Assembly: GCA_913045395.1 (NCBI GenBank)
Contig: CAJWPV010000057.1
Coordinates: 1-7,725, forward strand
Source of the DNA: an uncultured Verrucomicrobiota bacterium
GTDB taxonomy: Bacteria; Verrucomicrobiota; Verrucomicrobiia; Limisphaerales; UBA1096
DNA length: 7,725 nt
Direction: 5' to 3'
Below the pieces are notes generated by a model. That model ran no database searches. It was not told where the DNA came from and saw only the letters and a program-made list of their open reading frames with translations. Below are positions 1 to 6,502 of this stretch, one piece after another; within the stretch, counting starts at the first letter, position 1; the number at the start of each line of letters is the position of its first letter. A program made the translations under genes and the position numbers.

Positions 1-321
1 CAGCACCTGCGTGGTAAACTCTTCCATCCGGATGAGCATCACGCCGATGATCACGTTGACAATGAGGCAGAAAATGAAGAACCATTGTATGGTGCGCAGC
101 AGTGTCCAACGGACCCGATCAGAGTCCATCTCGGGCCACTCGATAAAGTAGAGATAAAAAATGAGGACAAGGAAATAAACCGCCTTGACCGGCAGTACGG
201 TACTGCGCTCCATGAACCGGATTCGCGCACGCTGCGAGCCGTCATCGGGCGCAACAGACCTGAACAACTGGGACAGCCGCCACCAGTCTATCCTAGTCTT
301 TGTGCCCCTTGGGGAGGCCAT
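1..321 (-). CDS. Membrane protein of unknown function, N-terminal part (runs off left edge)
   Basis: An open frame of 107 codons reads from an ATG at 321 to the window edge with no stop, so only the N-terminus is visible. An in-frame TAA lies directly before the ATG, so the start cannot be further upstream. The protein opens with a soluble, basic stretch (about residues 1-42, including IDWWRLSQLFRS). A hydrophobic helix follows at about 43-60 (around FLVLIFYLYF), then a short acidic/charged link, then a second helix at about 77-97 (around FFIFCLIVNVIIGVML). There is no signal peptide, so the N-terminus is probably cytoplasmic and the two helices form a hairpin. It starts 4 nt after the coaC stop, so it is the last visible gene of that operon. 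I do not recognise the family. A multi-helix sensor (histidine kinase or GGDEF type) would fit this N-terminal style, but no catalytic domain is visible. Confidence 0.8.
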   Translation of the reverse strand, partial: MASPRGTKTRIDWWRLSQLFRSVAPDDGSQRARIRFMERSTVLPVKAVYFLVLIFYLYFIEWPEMDSDRVRWTLLRTIQWFFIFCLIVNVIIGVMLIRMEEFTTQVL

Positions 322-325
322 TTAA

Positions 326-889
326 TTAATCGTTCACCTGCTCTATGCCCAGCAACATCAGCGCACGGTTGGCAATCCCGTTCACGGGCCATAGACGCCC
401 TATGCCCTCATAGCCGCACGATAACAGCCCCTCGTCTGGGCCAATAAACTCCGCGCCACGCTCCGTCAACGTCGCGACATTGGCCTCGGTGGCGGGGTGC
501 TTCCACATGTTGCCATTCATCGCCGGAGCCACCAACAATTTGGCCTCGGGTCGCAGCGCCAGCGCCACACAGCCCAGCGCATCGCTGGCCATGCCGCAGG
601 CCAACTTGGCCAGGGTGTTGGCCGTCGCCGGGGCTACCAACAGCAAGTCGGCCCGATCGGCAGCTCGGACGTGCGCGACACCGGTTTCCTCCTCGTCGTA
701 CAGGCTGGTAATCACGCGCCTGCGAGTGAGCGTCTGGAACGGGAGTGGCTTGACAAACTGCTGCGCCTCACAGGTCAGCACGACATCCACCTCGCACCCA
801 GCCTTGGCCAACAGGCTCGCCAAGTCGATCGCCTTGTGAGCGGCGATCGAGCCACTCACACCCAGGACAATGTTTTTTGTTTCACCCAT
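326..889 (-). CDS. coaC: Phosphopantothenoylcysteine decarboxylase, stand-alone CoaC
   Basis: FMN-dependent flavoprotein of the HFCD family (187 aa). It decarboxylates 4'-phosphopantothenoylcysteine to 4'-phosphopantetheine, a cytoplasmic step in coenzyme A synthesis. Visible family marks are the N-terminal flavin-binding GSIAAHK (residues 13-19), the probable catalytic His73 in AHVRAADRAD, APATANTLAK (86-95), the substrate-binding PAMNGNMW (122-129) and the clamp cysteine Cys158 in LLSCGYEGIGRLWP. In most bacteria this domain is fused to the ligase CoaB in a protein of about 400 aa. Here the frame stops right after the CoaC domain, and the next gene is a membrane protein, so CoaB must be encoded elsewhere. 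The ATG overlaps the end of gmk by 8 nt. No clear Shine-Dalgarno sequence precedes it, which suggests translational coupling. Confidence 0.95.
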   Translation of the reverse strand: MGETKNIVLGVSGSIAAHKAIDLASLLAKAGCEVDVVLTCEAQQFVKPLPFQTLTRRRVITSLYDEEETGVAHVRAADRADLLLVAPATANTLAKLACGMASDALGCVALALRPEAKLLVAPAMNGNMWKHPATEANVATLTERGAEFIGPDEGLLSCGYEGIGRLWPVNGIANRALMLLGIEQVND

Positions 890-1508
890 TGGTCAGGATG
901 GCTTCGCGCTTGGCCAAGCGGACGCTCTCGATGATGCCAAGCAAACGCCCGGCGTCGGCCTCGCGGGTTTGGCTGGTCAGCGTATGGTCGAATTTTTCGG
1001 CCTGGGCCATTTCATCCTTCGCGATGGCCAGGCGCTTGGCGATCGCTTCATCGGTGTCGGTGCCCCGACCGCGAAGTCGATGCTCCAACTCCTTCAGGCT
1101 TGGTGGGCACAAAAAAACAGTAAGCAGCGATCGGCTCAAAACCGGGTCCGTCGCTGCTCGTTCGCGGATAGTTGCCGCACCCTGCACATCGATGTTGAGC
1201 AGCACATCACCTCCCCCCGCGAGTTTGGCACGTAGTTCCGACTTGAGCACGCCGTAGTGATTGCCATGTACCAGCGCATTTTCCAGAAATTCGTCACTAT
1301 CGACCCGGGCGAGAAACTCTTCTTTGCCAAGAAAATAATAATCCACTCCTTCCACTTCCCCACTCCTCGGCTCACGGGTGGTACAGGTCACCGCGCGACT
1401 CACATCCGGCAGAGCTGAGCGCATGTTGTCACAAAGAGTGCTCTTGCCAACACCGGATGGTGCGGTAATGACCACCAAAAGCGGCGTGCTGGAAACGGCC
1501 GTGCTCAT
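882..1508 (-). CDS. gmk: Guanylate kinase
   Basis: Phosphorylates GMP to GDP with ATP in the cytoplasm (208 aa, normal length). The P-loop is APSGVGKST (residues 16-24). The GMP-binding region follows the family pattern: TTREPRSGEVEGVDYYF (43-59), then ENALVHGNHYG (76-86). Further conserved blocks are LLNIDVQGA (103-111) and the lid-region RLRGRGTDTDEAIAKR (144-159). One oddity: the family's usual VND(D) motif after the F/YD pair near residue 173 is replaced here by FDHTLTSQT, while the flanking sequence stays in frame. The ATG overlaps the yicC stop in an ATGA (1505-1508), typical of coupled translation, and the 3' end overlaps coaC by 8 nt. Other P-loop kinases are excluded by the GMP-site motifs. 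Confidence 0.96.
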   Translation of the reverse strand: MSTAVSSTPLLVVITAPSGVGKSTLCDNMRSALPDVSRAVTCTTREPRSGEVEGVDYYFLGKEEFLARVDSDEFLENALVHGNHYGVLKSELRAKLAGGGDVLLNIDVQGAATIRERAATDPVLSRSLLTVFLCPPSLKELEHRLRGRGTDTDEAIAKRLAIAKDEMAQAEKFDHTLTSQTREADAGRLLGIIESVRLAKREAILTNG

Positions 1509-2386
1509 TCAATGTTTTGAACCTGCTCGCGGATTTTCTCGAGCTCGGTTTTCAGGGTAACCACCTCCCTGGAAATTACAGCATCGTTGGCCTTGGAGCC
1601 TACCGTGTTGATTTCCCGGAATATTTCCTGCGCCAAAAAATCGAGCCTTCGCCCCACCGGCTGGGTGGCACGAAGGCATTCCTCAACCTGGGCAAAATGA
1701 CTGTCGAGCCGGGTTAACTCTTCAGTGATATCCATCCGGTCCGTATAATAGAGCATCTCCTGGAGCAGCCGATCATCATCCGCCCTGGGCATCTCGACAT
1801 TGACATTGTTTAGTCGCCCAATCAGTCGCTCCCGATGCTGTTTCAACACCGCCGGCGCGCGCTTGGTGACCCGTTTGGCTGTGCGCCTCAACCCGGCTAA
1901 ACGCTTGGCCAAGTCCCGGCCTAGGTTTACCCCCTCTTTCTCGCGCATGGCCTGTAATGCCTCGAGCGCCTGGGCAAACGCCCGCTTTACCGGGGTGCGA
2001 AACACCTTGGCATCAAGAGTCGGCTCGGAGGTCTCCAGCACGCCGGGCAAACGCAGCAAAGCCTCAAGCGAAAAGTCGTCCGGTATCCTCAGCAACTTGG
2101 CCAACCTGCCCAGTTCCCGCCGGTACACCCTGGCTTGACCTTCGTTGAAAGCAACTGAAACAGCCCTGCTCGCACCTGAATACCGCAGCGCCACCCTCCC
2201 GTTGACTCGACCGCGTGAGACGGAGGCGAGCACCATGTCGCGCAACTCGGACTCGATGAATCCCAACTCAGACGGAAGCCCCAACGACACTTCGACCTGT
2301 TTACGATTCACCGTGTTCAACTCGACGGTGATGTGCGCACCCCTTGCCGTGCATTCACCCCGACCGTAACCTGTCATTGATTTCAT
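1505..2386 (-). CDS. yicC: YicC/YloC-family endoribonuclease
   Basis: A 293-aa member of the YicC/YloC family. E. coli and B. subtilis members have been reported as RNA endonucleases, and yicC is commonly the neighbour of gmk. The N-terminal signature MKSMTGYGRGE (1-11) and TVNRKQVEV (25-33) are visible. The conserved C-terminal domain holds MDITEELTRLDSH (218-230), GRRLDFLAQEIFREINT (245-261), SKANDA (264-269) and the final KTELEKIREQVQNIE. The middle (about 130-200) is helical and rich in Arg/Lys. Two starts are possible: the ATG at 2386, only 2 nt after a GGAG (2389-2392), or Met4 at 2377, 11 nt from it. Family members usually carry residues before SMT, so I keep 2386. It lies 15 nt after the TPR gene and overlaps gmk by 4 nt. 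Confidence 0.95.
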   Translation of the reverse strand: MKSMTGYGRGECTARGAHITVELNTVNRKQVEVSLGLPSELGFIESELRDMVLASVSRGRVNGRVALRYSGASRAVSVAFNEGQARVYRRELGRLAKLLRIPDDFSLEALLRLPGVLETSEPTLDAKVFRTPVKRAFAQALEALQAMREKEGVNLGRDLAKRLAGLRRTAKRVTKRAPAVLKQHRERLIGRLNNVNVEMPRADDDRLLQEMLYYTDRMDITEELTRLDSHFAQVEECLRATQPVGRRLDFLAQEIFREINTVGSKANDAVISREVVTLKTELEKIREQVQNIE

Positions 2387-2401
2387 TGCTCCAGCACCAT
2401 C

Positions 2402-3778
2402 CTACCCAAGGCTCGCATAGTAGGCATCCACCCGATCGGCGACATCTCGATAACCGATGTCCCTCTCGTAAATAATTTTGAACTGGTCGACCGACTCTTC
2501 CGTCCGTCCCATCGAGTTGAGCACGTAGCCGAGTTGGTAATGTAGATCCATTTTTTCGTCGTCCATGACCTCCTTCTTTTCCAGCGCCTTTTGCAGGGTG
2601 TTAGCCGCCATGTCATTCATCCCTCGCTTCGCAAAGCATCGGCCGATTTGCATCAACGACGCAATCTCCCGGTGGGGATTAGCCTGCGCGCGCTGAAAGG
2701 ACTGGATCGCCAGGGTAGTTTCCCCAGCCTCAAGTTGCAGCACGCCAAGGTCGTACCGCAGGGACAGGTCGGACGGGTACGTGTCAGACAATCGCTGAAT
2801 CTGCACCATCTCGAACGCCTTTCGCTCAGCGCTCAATCCTCTGGCCTCGCTTTCACCGGCCTGCTCGATCCTCCAGTCATACTGTTGCAGCTTAGTGTCC
2901 ACGATAGCCCGATCCACAGCGGCATCTGAGCGAAGGTTGATTTTATTGAACCGTTCATAGTACTCGACGGACTGGTCATGATTTTTAACACGGCAATGCA
3001 ACTCTGCCAGCGAGCGAATCAGCTTCAGGTTATTCGGCTCATCCCTGAGCCGTTCTTCGTACTCACGAATAAGATTCTCAGCAGTAGACTCCTGCTCCGA
3101 GCGGCGATTCTCCTGCTCTAGCAACACCGCCTCGGCCTCGTCCTTCAGAACCGCACGGTAGCCAGCCTCACCTGAGGCAACCTTGTCGTAACCTCCCTCT
3201 GACAGCGTACGGCTTGCCGTCAGGTTCTTTGAGAATTGCTGCACCTCCTGGTCGCCGGGGTGCGCCTTGGCCAACGCCGCACAGGTTTCCTCCGCCTTGG
3301 CCACGTCGCCGTTGTTCACCAAGGCCTGGCAATATTTCATGGTATTGGCCTTGTCCCCAGACTGATGCTTCATGACCAGATCCCAGGCAAATAGCGCCGT
3401 GCGCGGGAAATCGGCCGCCGCGGCTGCATCGGCCAGCAGCTTGTTGCCCATCACGCTATACGGGTCGTCATTTAAAATCTGCTCCGCCACCTCGATGGCC
3501 TCTACCGGATTCTTCTTCAACCTCAGTTGCCCTTTAGGCAGGAGCGATGAGGCAGTCGTCTTGCCGAACATCCGAAAAAAACCACTCCTCTTGCCAGCTC
3601 GCTTGAACTGGTTAAGTCGAAGTGCCTCGCGGCATTCGAAAAAACCCGGCTCAAGACGCAGCGCCTGCTCGAAGAGCTTGGTCGCATACTCGAGATTGTC
3701 CTTGCGCAGCGCGACAAGCCCCTTGCTAAAACACTCACGGGCCTGGGGCTGCACCTCTTTTCTGCTCTTTTCTGGCAC
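2402..3778 (-). CDS. TPR-repeat protein of unknown function
   Basis: A 458-aa soluble protein without signal peptide or membrane segment. Tetratricopeptide-like helix pairs are visible at about residues 12-45 (FSKGLVALRKDNLEYATKLF), 90-135, 145-175, 252-284 (around LAELHCRVKNHDQSVEYYERF), 338-370 (YDLGVLQLEAGETTLAIQSF), 373-405 and 411-444 (YQLGYVLNSMGRTEESVDQF). A basic linker at about 58-74 (KRAGKRSGFFRMFGK) and a highly charged Glu/Arg-rich stretch at about 212-250 separate the repeat blocks. It is probably a protein-interaction scaffold in the cytoplasm; the partner is unknown. The start is GTG at 3778, with an AGCAGG-type ribosome binding site whose AGG ends 8 nt upstream. It heads the yicC-gmk-coaC operon, which suggests a housekeeping role, but no specific function can be read from the sequence. 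Confidence 0.9.
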   Translation of the reverse strand: MPEKSRKEVQPQARECFSKGLVALRKDNLEYATKLFEQALRLEPGFFECREALRLNQFKRAGKRSGFFRMFGKTTASSLLPKGQLRLKKNPVEAIEVAEQILNDDPYSVMGNKLLADAAAAADFPRTALFAWDLVMKHQSGDKANTMKYCQALVNNGDVAKAEETCAALAKAHPGDQEVQQFSKNLTASRTLSEGGYDKVASGEAGYRAVLKDEAEAVLLEQENRRSEQESTAENLIREYEERLRDEPNNLKLIRSLAELHCRVKNHDQSVEYYERFNKINLRSDAAVDRAIVDTKLQQYDWRIEQAGESEARGLSAERKAFEMVQIQRLSDTYPSDLSLRYDLGVLQLEAGETTLAIQSFQRAQANPHREIASLMQIGRCFAKRGMNDMAANTLQKALEKKEVMDDEKMDLHYQLGYVLNSMGRTEESVDQFKIIYERDIGYRDVADRVDAYYASLG

Positions 3779-3915
3779 TGTTAAAACCTGCTCAAACCGT
3801 ACCTACAAAACCAACCTGATGCAAACAACCTCCAGCTCCGCAGCCTCGAGCTTCTCGGTTGATCTGTCTCTTAGGGTCGTGTACAACATTTGCCGCCGGT
3901 TATTGGCAGACATAC
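3779..3915. promoter_or_regulatory. Divergent intergenic region between the TPR operon and grpE
   Basis: These 137 bases separate the GTG of the minus-strand TPR gene from the ATG of grpE and must hold the promoters of both operons. A plus-strand sigma-70-like promoter is visible (3859-3887). Upstream of it is a short inverted repeat, AGCTC (3834-3838) and GAGCT (3848-3852), with a 9-nt spacer. For the minus strand only the AGCAGG ribosome-binding site near 3787-3792 is clear; I see no convincing -35/-10 pair there. No canonical CIRCE element and no sigma-32-type promoter were seen. Confidence 0.6.
3859..3887 (+). promoter_or_regulatory. Candidate sigma-70-type promoter for grpE-dnaJ-rsmE
   Basis: A -35-like TTGATC (3859-3864) and a -10-like TACAAC (3882-3887) are separated by exactly 17 nt. 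Each hexamer matches four of six consensus bases. Transcription would begin near 3894, giving a leader of about 20 nt before the grpE ATG at 3916. The distance and position fit, but hexamers this loose also occur by chance. Confidence 0.4.
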
Positions 3916-4584
3916 ATGAGCAGGGAAGGCAAAGAGGAAAAACAAAAAAACAACCACATCGAGATCACCAACTCGAAGGAAAAAGACAACCCCATTCAAG
4001 TTGATCCAGAGCTGGAAAGCCAAGCGCCTGGCCAAACGGACGAAGAATCTGAAACCGAAGAGAAGGAAGAATTACCGCCACCCACTCCGGAGGAACTCAA
4101 GGAACTTCGGGAACAGGCGACCAAGGCGGAAGAATATTACGACCGACTCAAGCGACAGGTCGCCGAGGCCGACAACCTCCGCAAACGTTTGGCCAAGGAG
4201 AAACAGGATGCCATCCGCTACGCCAATGAGTCTCTCATCTTGGAACTTCTACCCACAATGGACAGCTTCGAGATGGCCATCAACGCCGCCCAGAAATCGG
4301 ACGATAACTCGATCGATTCACTTAAGACCGGGATCGAGATGATCTACACCCAGATCAAGCGGACCCTCGAGGAAATTGGCGTCACGGAAATCGACGCCAC
4401 CGGCCAAACGTTCGACCCTTCCCAGCACGAAGCAATGTCCCGGATGAAAACCAACAAAGCCAAGGAAGGCACCGTGCTTGAGCAAACCCGAAAAGGCTAC
4501 CGCTTGCGGGATCGCCTTCTCCGGGCCGCATCCGTAGTCGTGGCCATCCCCCCCGATGACGCAGAGGAGGAAACCGAGCAATAA
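3916..4584 (+). CDS. grpE: GrpE, nucleotide exchange factor for DnaK
   Basis: Releases ADP from the Hsp70 chaperone DnaK so that it can rebind ATP and let go of substrate; acts in the cytoplasm as a dimer. The 222-aa protein has a long, very acidic and Lys-rich disordered N-terminus (1-56) and a coiled-coil helix (about 57-105, [20 protein letters not shown] and onward). The helix [12 protein letters not shown] (111-122) follows. The C-terminal beta domain holds FDPSQHEAM (166-174) and [17 protein letters not shown] (194-210). The frame stays open upstream to a TTG at 3859, but those 19 extra residues are hydrophobic and Cys-containing, unlike GrpE, and the TTG coincides with the -35-like hexamer. 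I therefore choose the ATG at 3916, although no strong ribosome binding site precedes it. dnaJ follows 2 nt after the stop. Confidence 0.94.
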   Translation: MSREGKEEKQKNNHIEITNSKEKDNPIQVDPELESQAPGQTDEESETEEKEELPPPTPEELKELREQATKAEEYYDRLKRQVAEADNLRKRLAKEKQDAIRYANESLILELLPTMDSFEMAINAAQKSDDNSIDSLKTGIEMIYTQIKRTLEEIGVTEIDATGQTFDPSQHEAMSRMKTNKAKEGTVLEQTRKGYRLRDRLLRAASVVVAIPPDDAEEETEQ

Positions 4585-4586
4585 CC

Positions 4587-5726
4587 ATGACCAAGCGCGA
4601 CTATTACGAAGTGCTCGGCTTGAGCAAGGGGGCCTCTTCGGATGAAATTAAAAAGGCCTACCGAAAGCTTGCCGTTAAACATCACCCCGACAAGAACCCG
4701 GATGACAAGGCGTCAGAGGAGAAATTCAAGGAGATTGGCGAAGCCTACGAAGCCCTGAGCGATCCTGAAAAAAAATCCGCCTATGATCAGTTCGGGCACG
4801 CCGCATTCAATTCCCGGGCTAGGGCCGGTCGAGGCGGGGGAGGCTTCCACGATCCATTCGATATTTTCCGTGAAGCCTTCAGCGGCGGTGGAGGCGGGGG
4901 CATCTTCGAGGATCTGTTCGGCGGAGGCGGTCAACGCAGTTCCTCCGGGCCGACTCGCGGCTCTGACCTTCGCTACGACATGAAGCTAAGCTTCGAGGAA
5001 GCGGTTCACGGGTGCGAAAAGGAAATTAGCCTCAGCAAACTCGATGCGTGCGAATTATGCAACGGCAGCGGAGCCGCTGACGGCGCGCGCCGGACCACCT
5101 GCAGCACCTGCAACGGCAGCGGGCAGGTCGTACAGTCGCAGGGCTTTTTTAGCGTGGCCCAGACCTGTCCCCGTTGCCACGGCAGCGGTTCCACCATCGA
5201 CAAGCCATGCCCCAAGTGCAATGGCGATGGACGGCTCGACAAGACCAGCAAAGTCACCATCCGCGTCCCGGCTGGTGTCGATACCGGCGCACGACTGCGC
5301 TCAACCGGCAACGGCGAGGCCGGCGTGTACGGCGGAAAACCGGGTGACCTGTACGTCATGCTGCACGTCAAGGAGCATGAGGTTTTTGAGCGCGATGGCG
5401 ACGACCTCCAATGCGAGGTACCGATTAGTTTTTTACAGGCAACACTTGGCTCGGAGATCGAGGTGCCCACCCTTAGCGGCAGCGCCCGCATCAACGTGCC
5501 GCCCGGAACCCAGTCAGCTACCATCCTGCGTCTTCGGGGTAAAGGCGTGAAGAACGTCCAGGGCTACGGACATGGAGACCTGCACGTGCGCGTTATTGTC
5601 GAGGTGCCCACCCGCCTGAACGCCGGGCAAAAAGCCAAGCTCACTGAGTTCGGCGAACTCTGCGACGAGCGCGTCAACCCGATGCGCAGTTCGTTCACCG
5701 AGAAGGCCAAGAAGTTTTTCAGCTAG
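4587..5726 (+). CDS. dnaJ: DnaJ, type I Hsp40 co-chaperone
   Basis: Delivers unfolded protein to DnaK and stimulates its ATPase. The 379-aa protein has the complete type I layout. The J domain (4-70) carries HPD at 33-35. The Gly/Phe-rich linker (about 81-118) contains DPFDIF, IFEDLF and runs of up to six glycines. Four zinc-binding CxxCxGxG repeats begin at Cys155 (CELCNGSG), Cys172 (CSTCNGSG), Cys194 (CPRCHGSG) and Cys208 (CPKCNGDG). Two C-terminal beta-barrel client-binding domains follow (about 220-340) with [23 protein letters not shown] and LRGKG. All eight zinc cysteines are present, so it should be functional. The start ATG lies 2 nt after the grpE stop; a GAGGAGG at 4564-4570 inside grpE is the nearest ribosome-binding-like sequence, at a long 16-nt spacing. 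The expected partner gene dnaK is not in this window. Confidence 0.98.
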   Translation: MTKRDYYEVLGLSKGASSDEIKKAYRKLAVKHHPDKNPDDKASEEKFKEIGEAYEALSDPEKKSAYDQFGHAAFNSRARAGRGGGGFHDPFDIFREAFSGGGGGGIFEDLFGGGGQRSSSGPTRGSDLRYDMKLSFEEAVHGCEKEISLSKLDACELCNGSGAADGARRTTCSTCNGSGQVVQSQGFFSVAQTCPRCHGSGSTIDKPCPKCNGDGRLDKTSKVTIRVPAGVDTGARLRSTGNGEAGVYGGKPGDLYVMLHVKEHEVFERDGDDLQCEVPISFLQATLGSEIEVPTLSGSARINVPPGTQSATILRLRGKGVKNVQGYGHGDLHVRVIVEVPTRLNAGQKAKLTEFGELCDERVNPMRSSFTEKAKKFFS

Positions 5727-5740
5727 TTAGTCCCTGTTTC

Positions 5741-6490
5741 ATGCACCGTTTTTTTATCCCCCCGAAGGAGTGCCACAACAACCCGCTTCGACTCTCCCCA
5801 CCGGAAGCCAAGCACGCCCGCTCTGTACTACGCCTACGCGAAGGCGACTGCGCCGTCGTCCTTAACGGCGCAGGCAAGGAACTGCTCTGTCAGGCCGAGA
5901 AGGTAAGCAGCGACTCCGTGTCGCTTAACATCGTCCAGGAAAACAACATTGACCCCCTACCCTTCGAGGTCACACTTTACCAGGCTGTAGCCAAGGGCAA
6001 GGCGATGGATTTCATTGTCCAAAAAGCCGCCGAACTAGGGGTGCACCGGATCGTGCCGGTGCTGTCCGAACGCTCCGTGCCGGACTGGGACGAGCCCAAG
6101 GCAGCAGCCAAGGTCGATAAATGGCGAAGCATCTGCGTCGAGTCCATCAAACAGTGCGGCTCCGCTTGGCTGCCCAGGCTAGAATTGCCGATGAACCCCA
6201 GAGACGCTCTGACTGACGCGCGTCAAACCGAGTTGGCTCTGATTGCCACGCTGCAACCCGACGCAAAACACCCTCGCGAACACATCGATGCTTATTCCAC
6301 AGAGCATGGCCAAGCGCCGGGCAAACTGGCGATCTGGATCGGACCGGAGGGCGACTACACTCCGGCGGAAATCAACACCATTCGCACCGGTGCCCTGCCG
6401 ATCACACTCGGCCCGCTCGTGCTCCGCAGCGAGACCGCCGCCATTTACTGCCTCTCCGTGCTCAATTACGAACTCCAATCCCACCACTAG
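5741..6490 (+). CDS. rsmE: 16S rRNA (uracil1498-N3)-methyltransferase RsmE
   Basis: Methylates N3 of U1498 in 16S rRNA of the small subunit using S-adenosylmethionine. The 249-aa protein shows the RsmE layout: an N-terminal PUA-like domain (1-70, MHRFFIPP, KHARSVLRLREGD) and a C-terminal SPOUT trefoil-knot methyltransferase domain. Marks in the latter are AKGKAMDFIVQKAAELGV (84-101), VLSERSV (107-113), KWRSICVESIKQCG (127-140), IGPEGDYTPAE (200-210) and LGPLVLRSETAA (223-234). Two family positions differ from E. coli-like enzymes: GPEGG is GPEGD, and the EQCGR segment is KQCGS. The knot motif LR-ETA is intact, so activity is likely. It starts 14 nt after dnaJ with no evident Shine-Dalgarno sequence and is probably cotranscribed, as dnaJ and rsmE often are neighbours in other bacteria. 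Confidence 0.95.
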   Translation: MHRFFIPPKECHNNPLRLSPPEAKHARSVLRLREGDCAVVLNGAGKELLCQAEKVSSDSVSLNIVQENNIDPLPFEVTLYQAVAKGKAMDFIVQKAAELGVHRIVPVLSERSVPDWDEPKAAAKVDKWRSICVESIKQCGSAWLPRLELPMNPRDALTDARQTELALIATLQPDAKHPREHIDAYSTEHGQAPGKLAIWIGPEGDYTPAEINTIRTGALPITLGPLVLRSETAAIYCLSVLNYELQSHH

Positions 6491-6502
6491 CCGCCTGGGC
6501 TA
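6488..6502. terminator. Small hairpin spanning the two convergent stop codons (weak terminator candidate)
   Basis: TAGCC (6488-6492) and GGCTA (6498-6502) form a perfect 5-bp inverted repeat around a 5-nt loop. Each arm contains the TAG stop of one of the two converging genes. It sits where a bidirectional terminator would be expected, but the stem is short and neither strand has a T-run after it, so intrinsic termination is doubtful. Confidence 0.2.

Noticed and set aside
85..447. Plus-strand open frame of 120 codons
   Set aside because: It crosses the coaC/membrane protein junction antisense to both. It has no recognisable motif, whereas the minus strand shows clear CoaC sequence and membrane helices.
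497..934. Plus-strand open frames opposite coaC (480-839 and 497-934)
   Set aside because: Both are antisense to the well-supported coaC frame, and their composition (Arg/Gln/Ala-rich) looks like a shadow.
3859..3915. TTG at 3859 as the grpE start, giving a lipoprotein-like N-terminus (LLGSC)
   Set aside because: GrpE is cytoplasmic, the extra residues do not fit the family, and the TTG coincides with a -35-like element.
3372..4004. Plus-strand frame of 210 codons leading across the intergenic region into grpE
   Set aside because: It is antisense to the TPR gene, then overlaps grpE out of frame, with Ser/Arg-rich low-quality sequence and no motif.
4851..4935. Glycine-codon repeats (GGCGGNGGAGGCGG type) as a DNA repeat element
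   Set aside because: They encode the normal Gly/Phe linker of DnaJ and are explained by the protein.
5006..5550. Open frames on both strands inside dnaJ (5006-5524 minus, 5044-5550 plus)
   Set aside because: The DnaJ zinc-finger and C-terminal motifs are unbroken in the true frame; these are GC-driven shadows.
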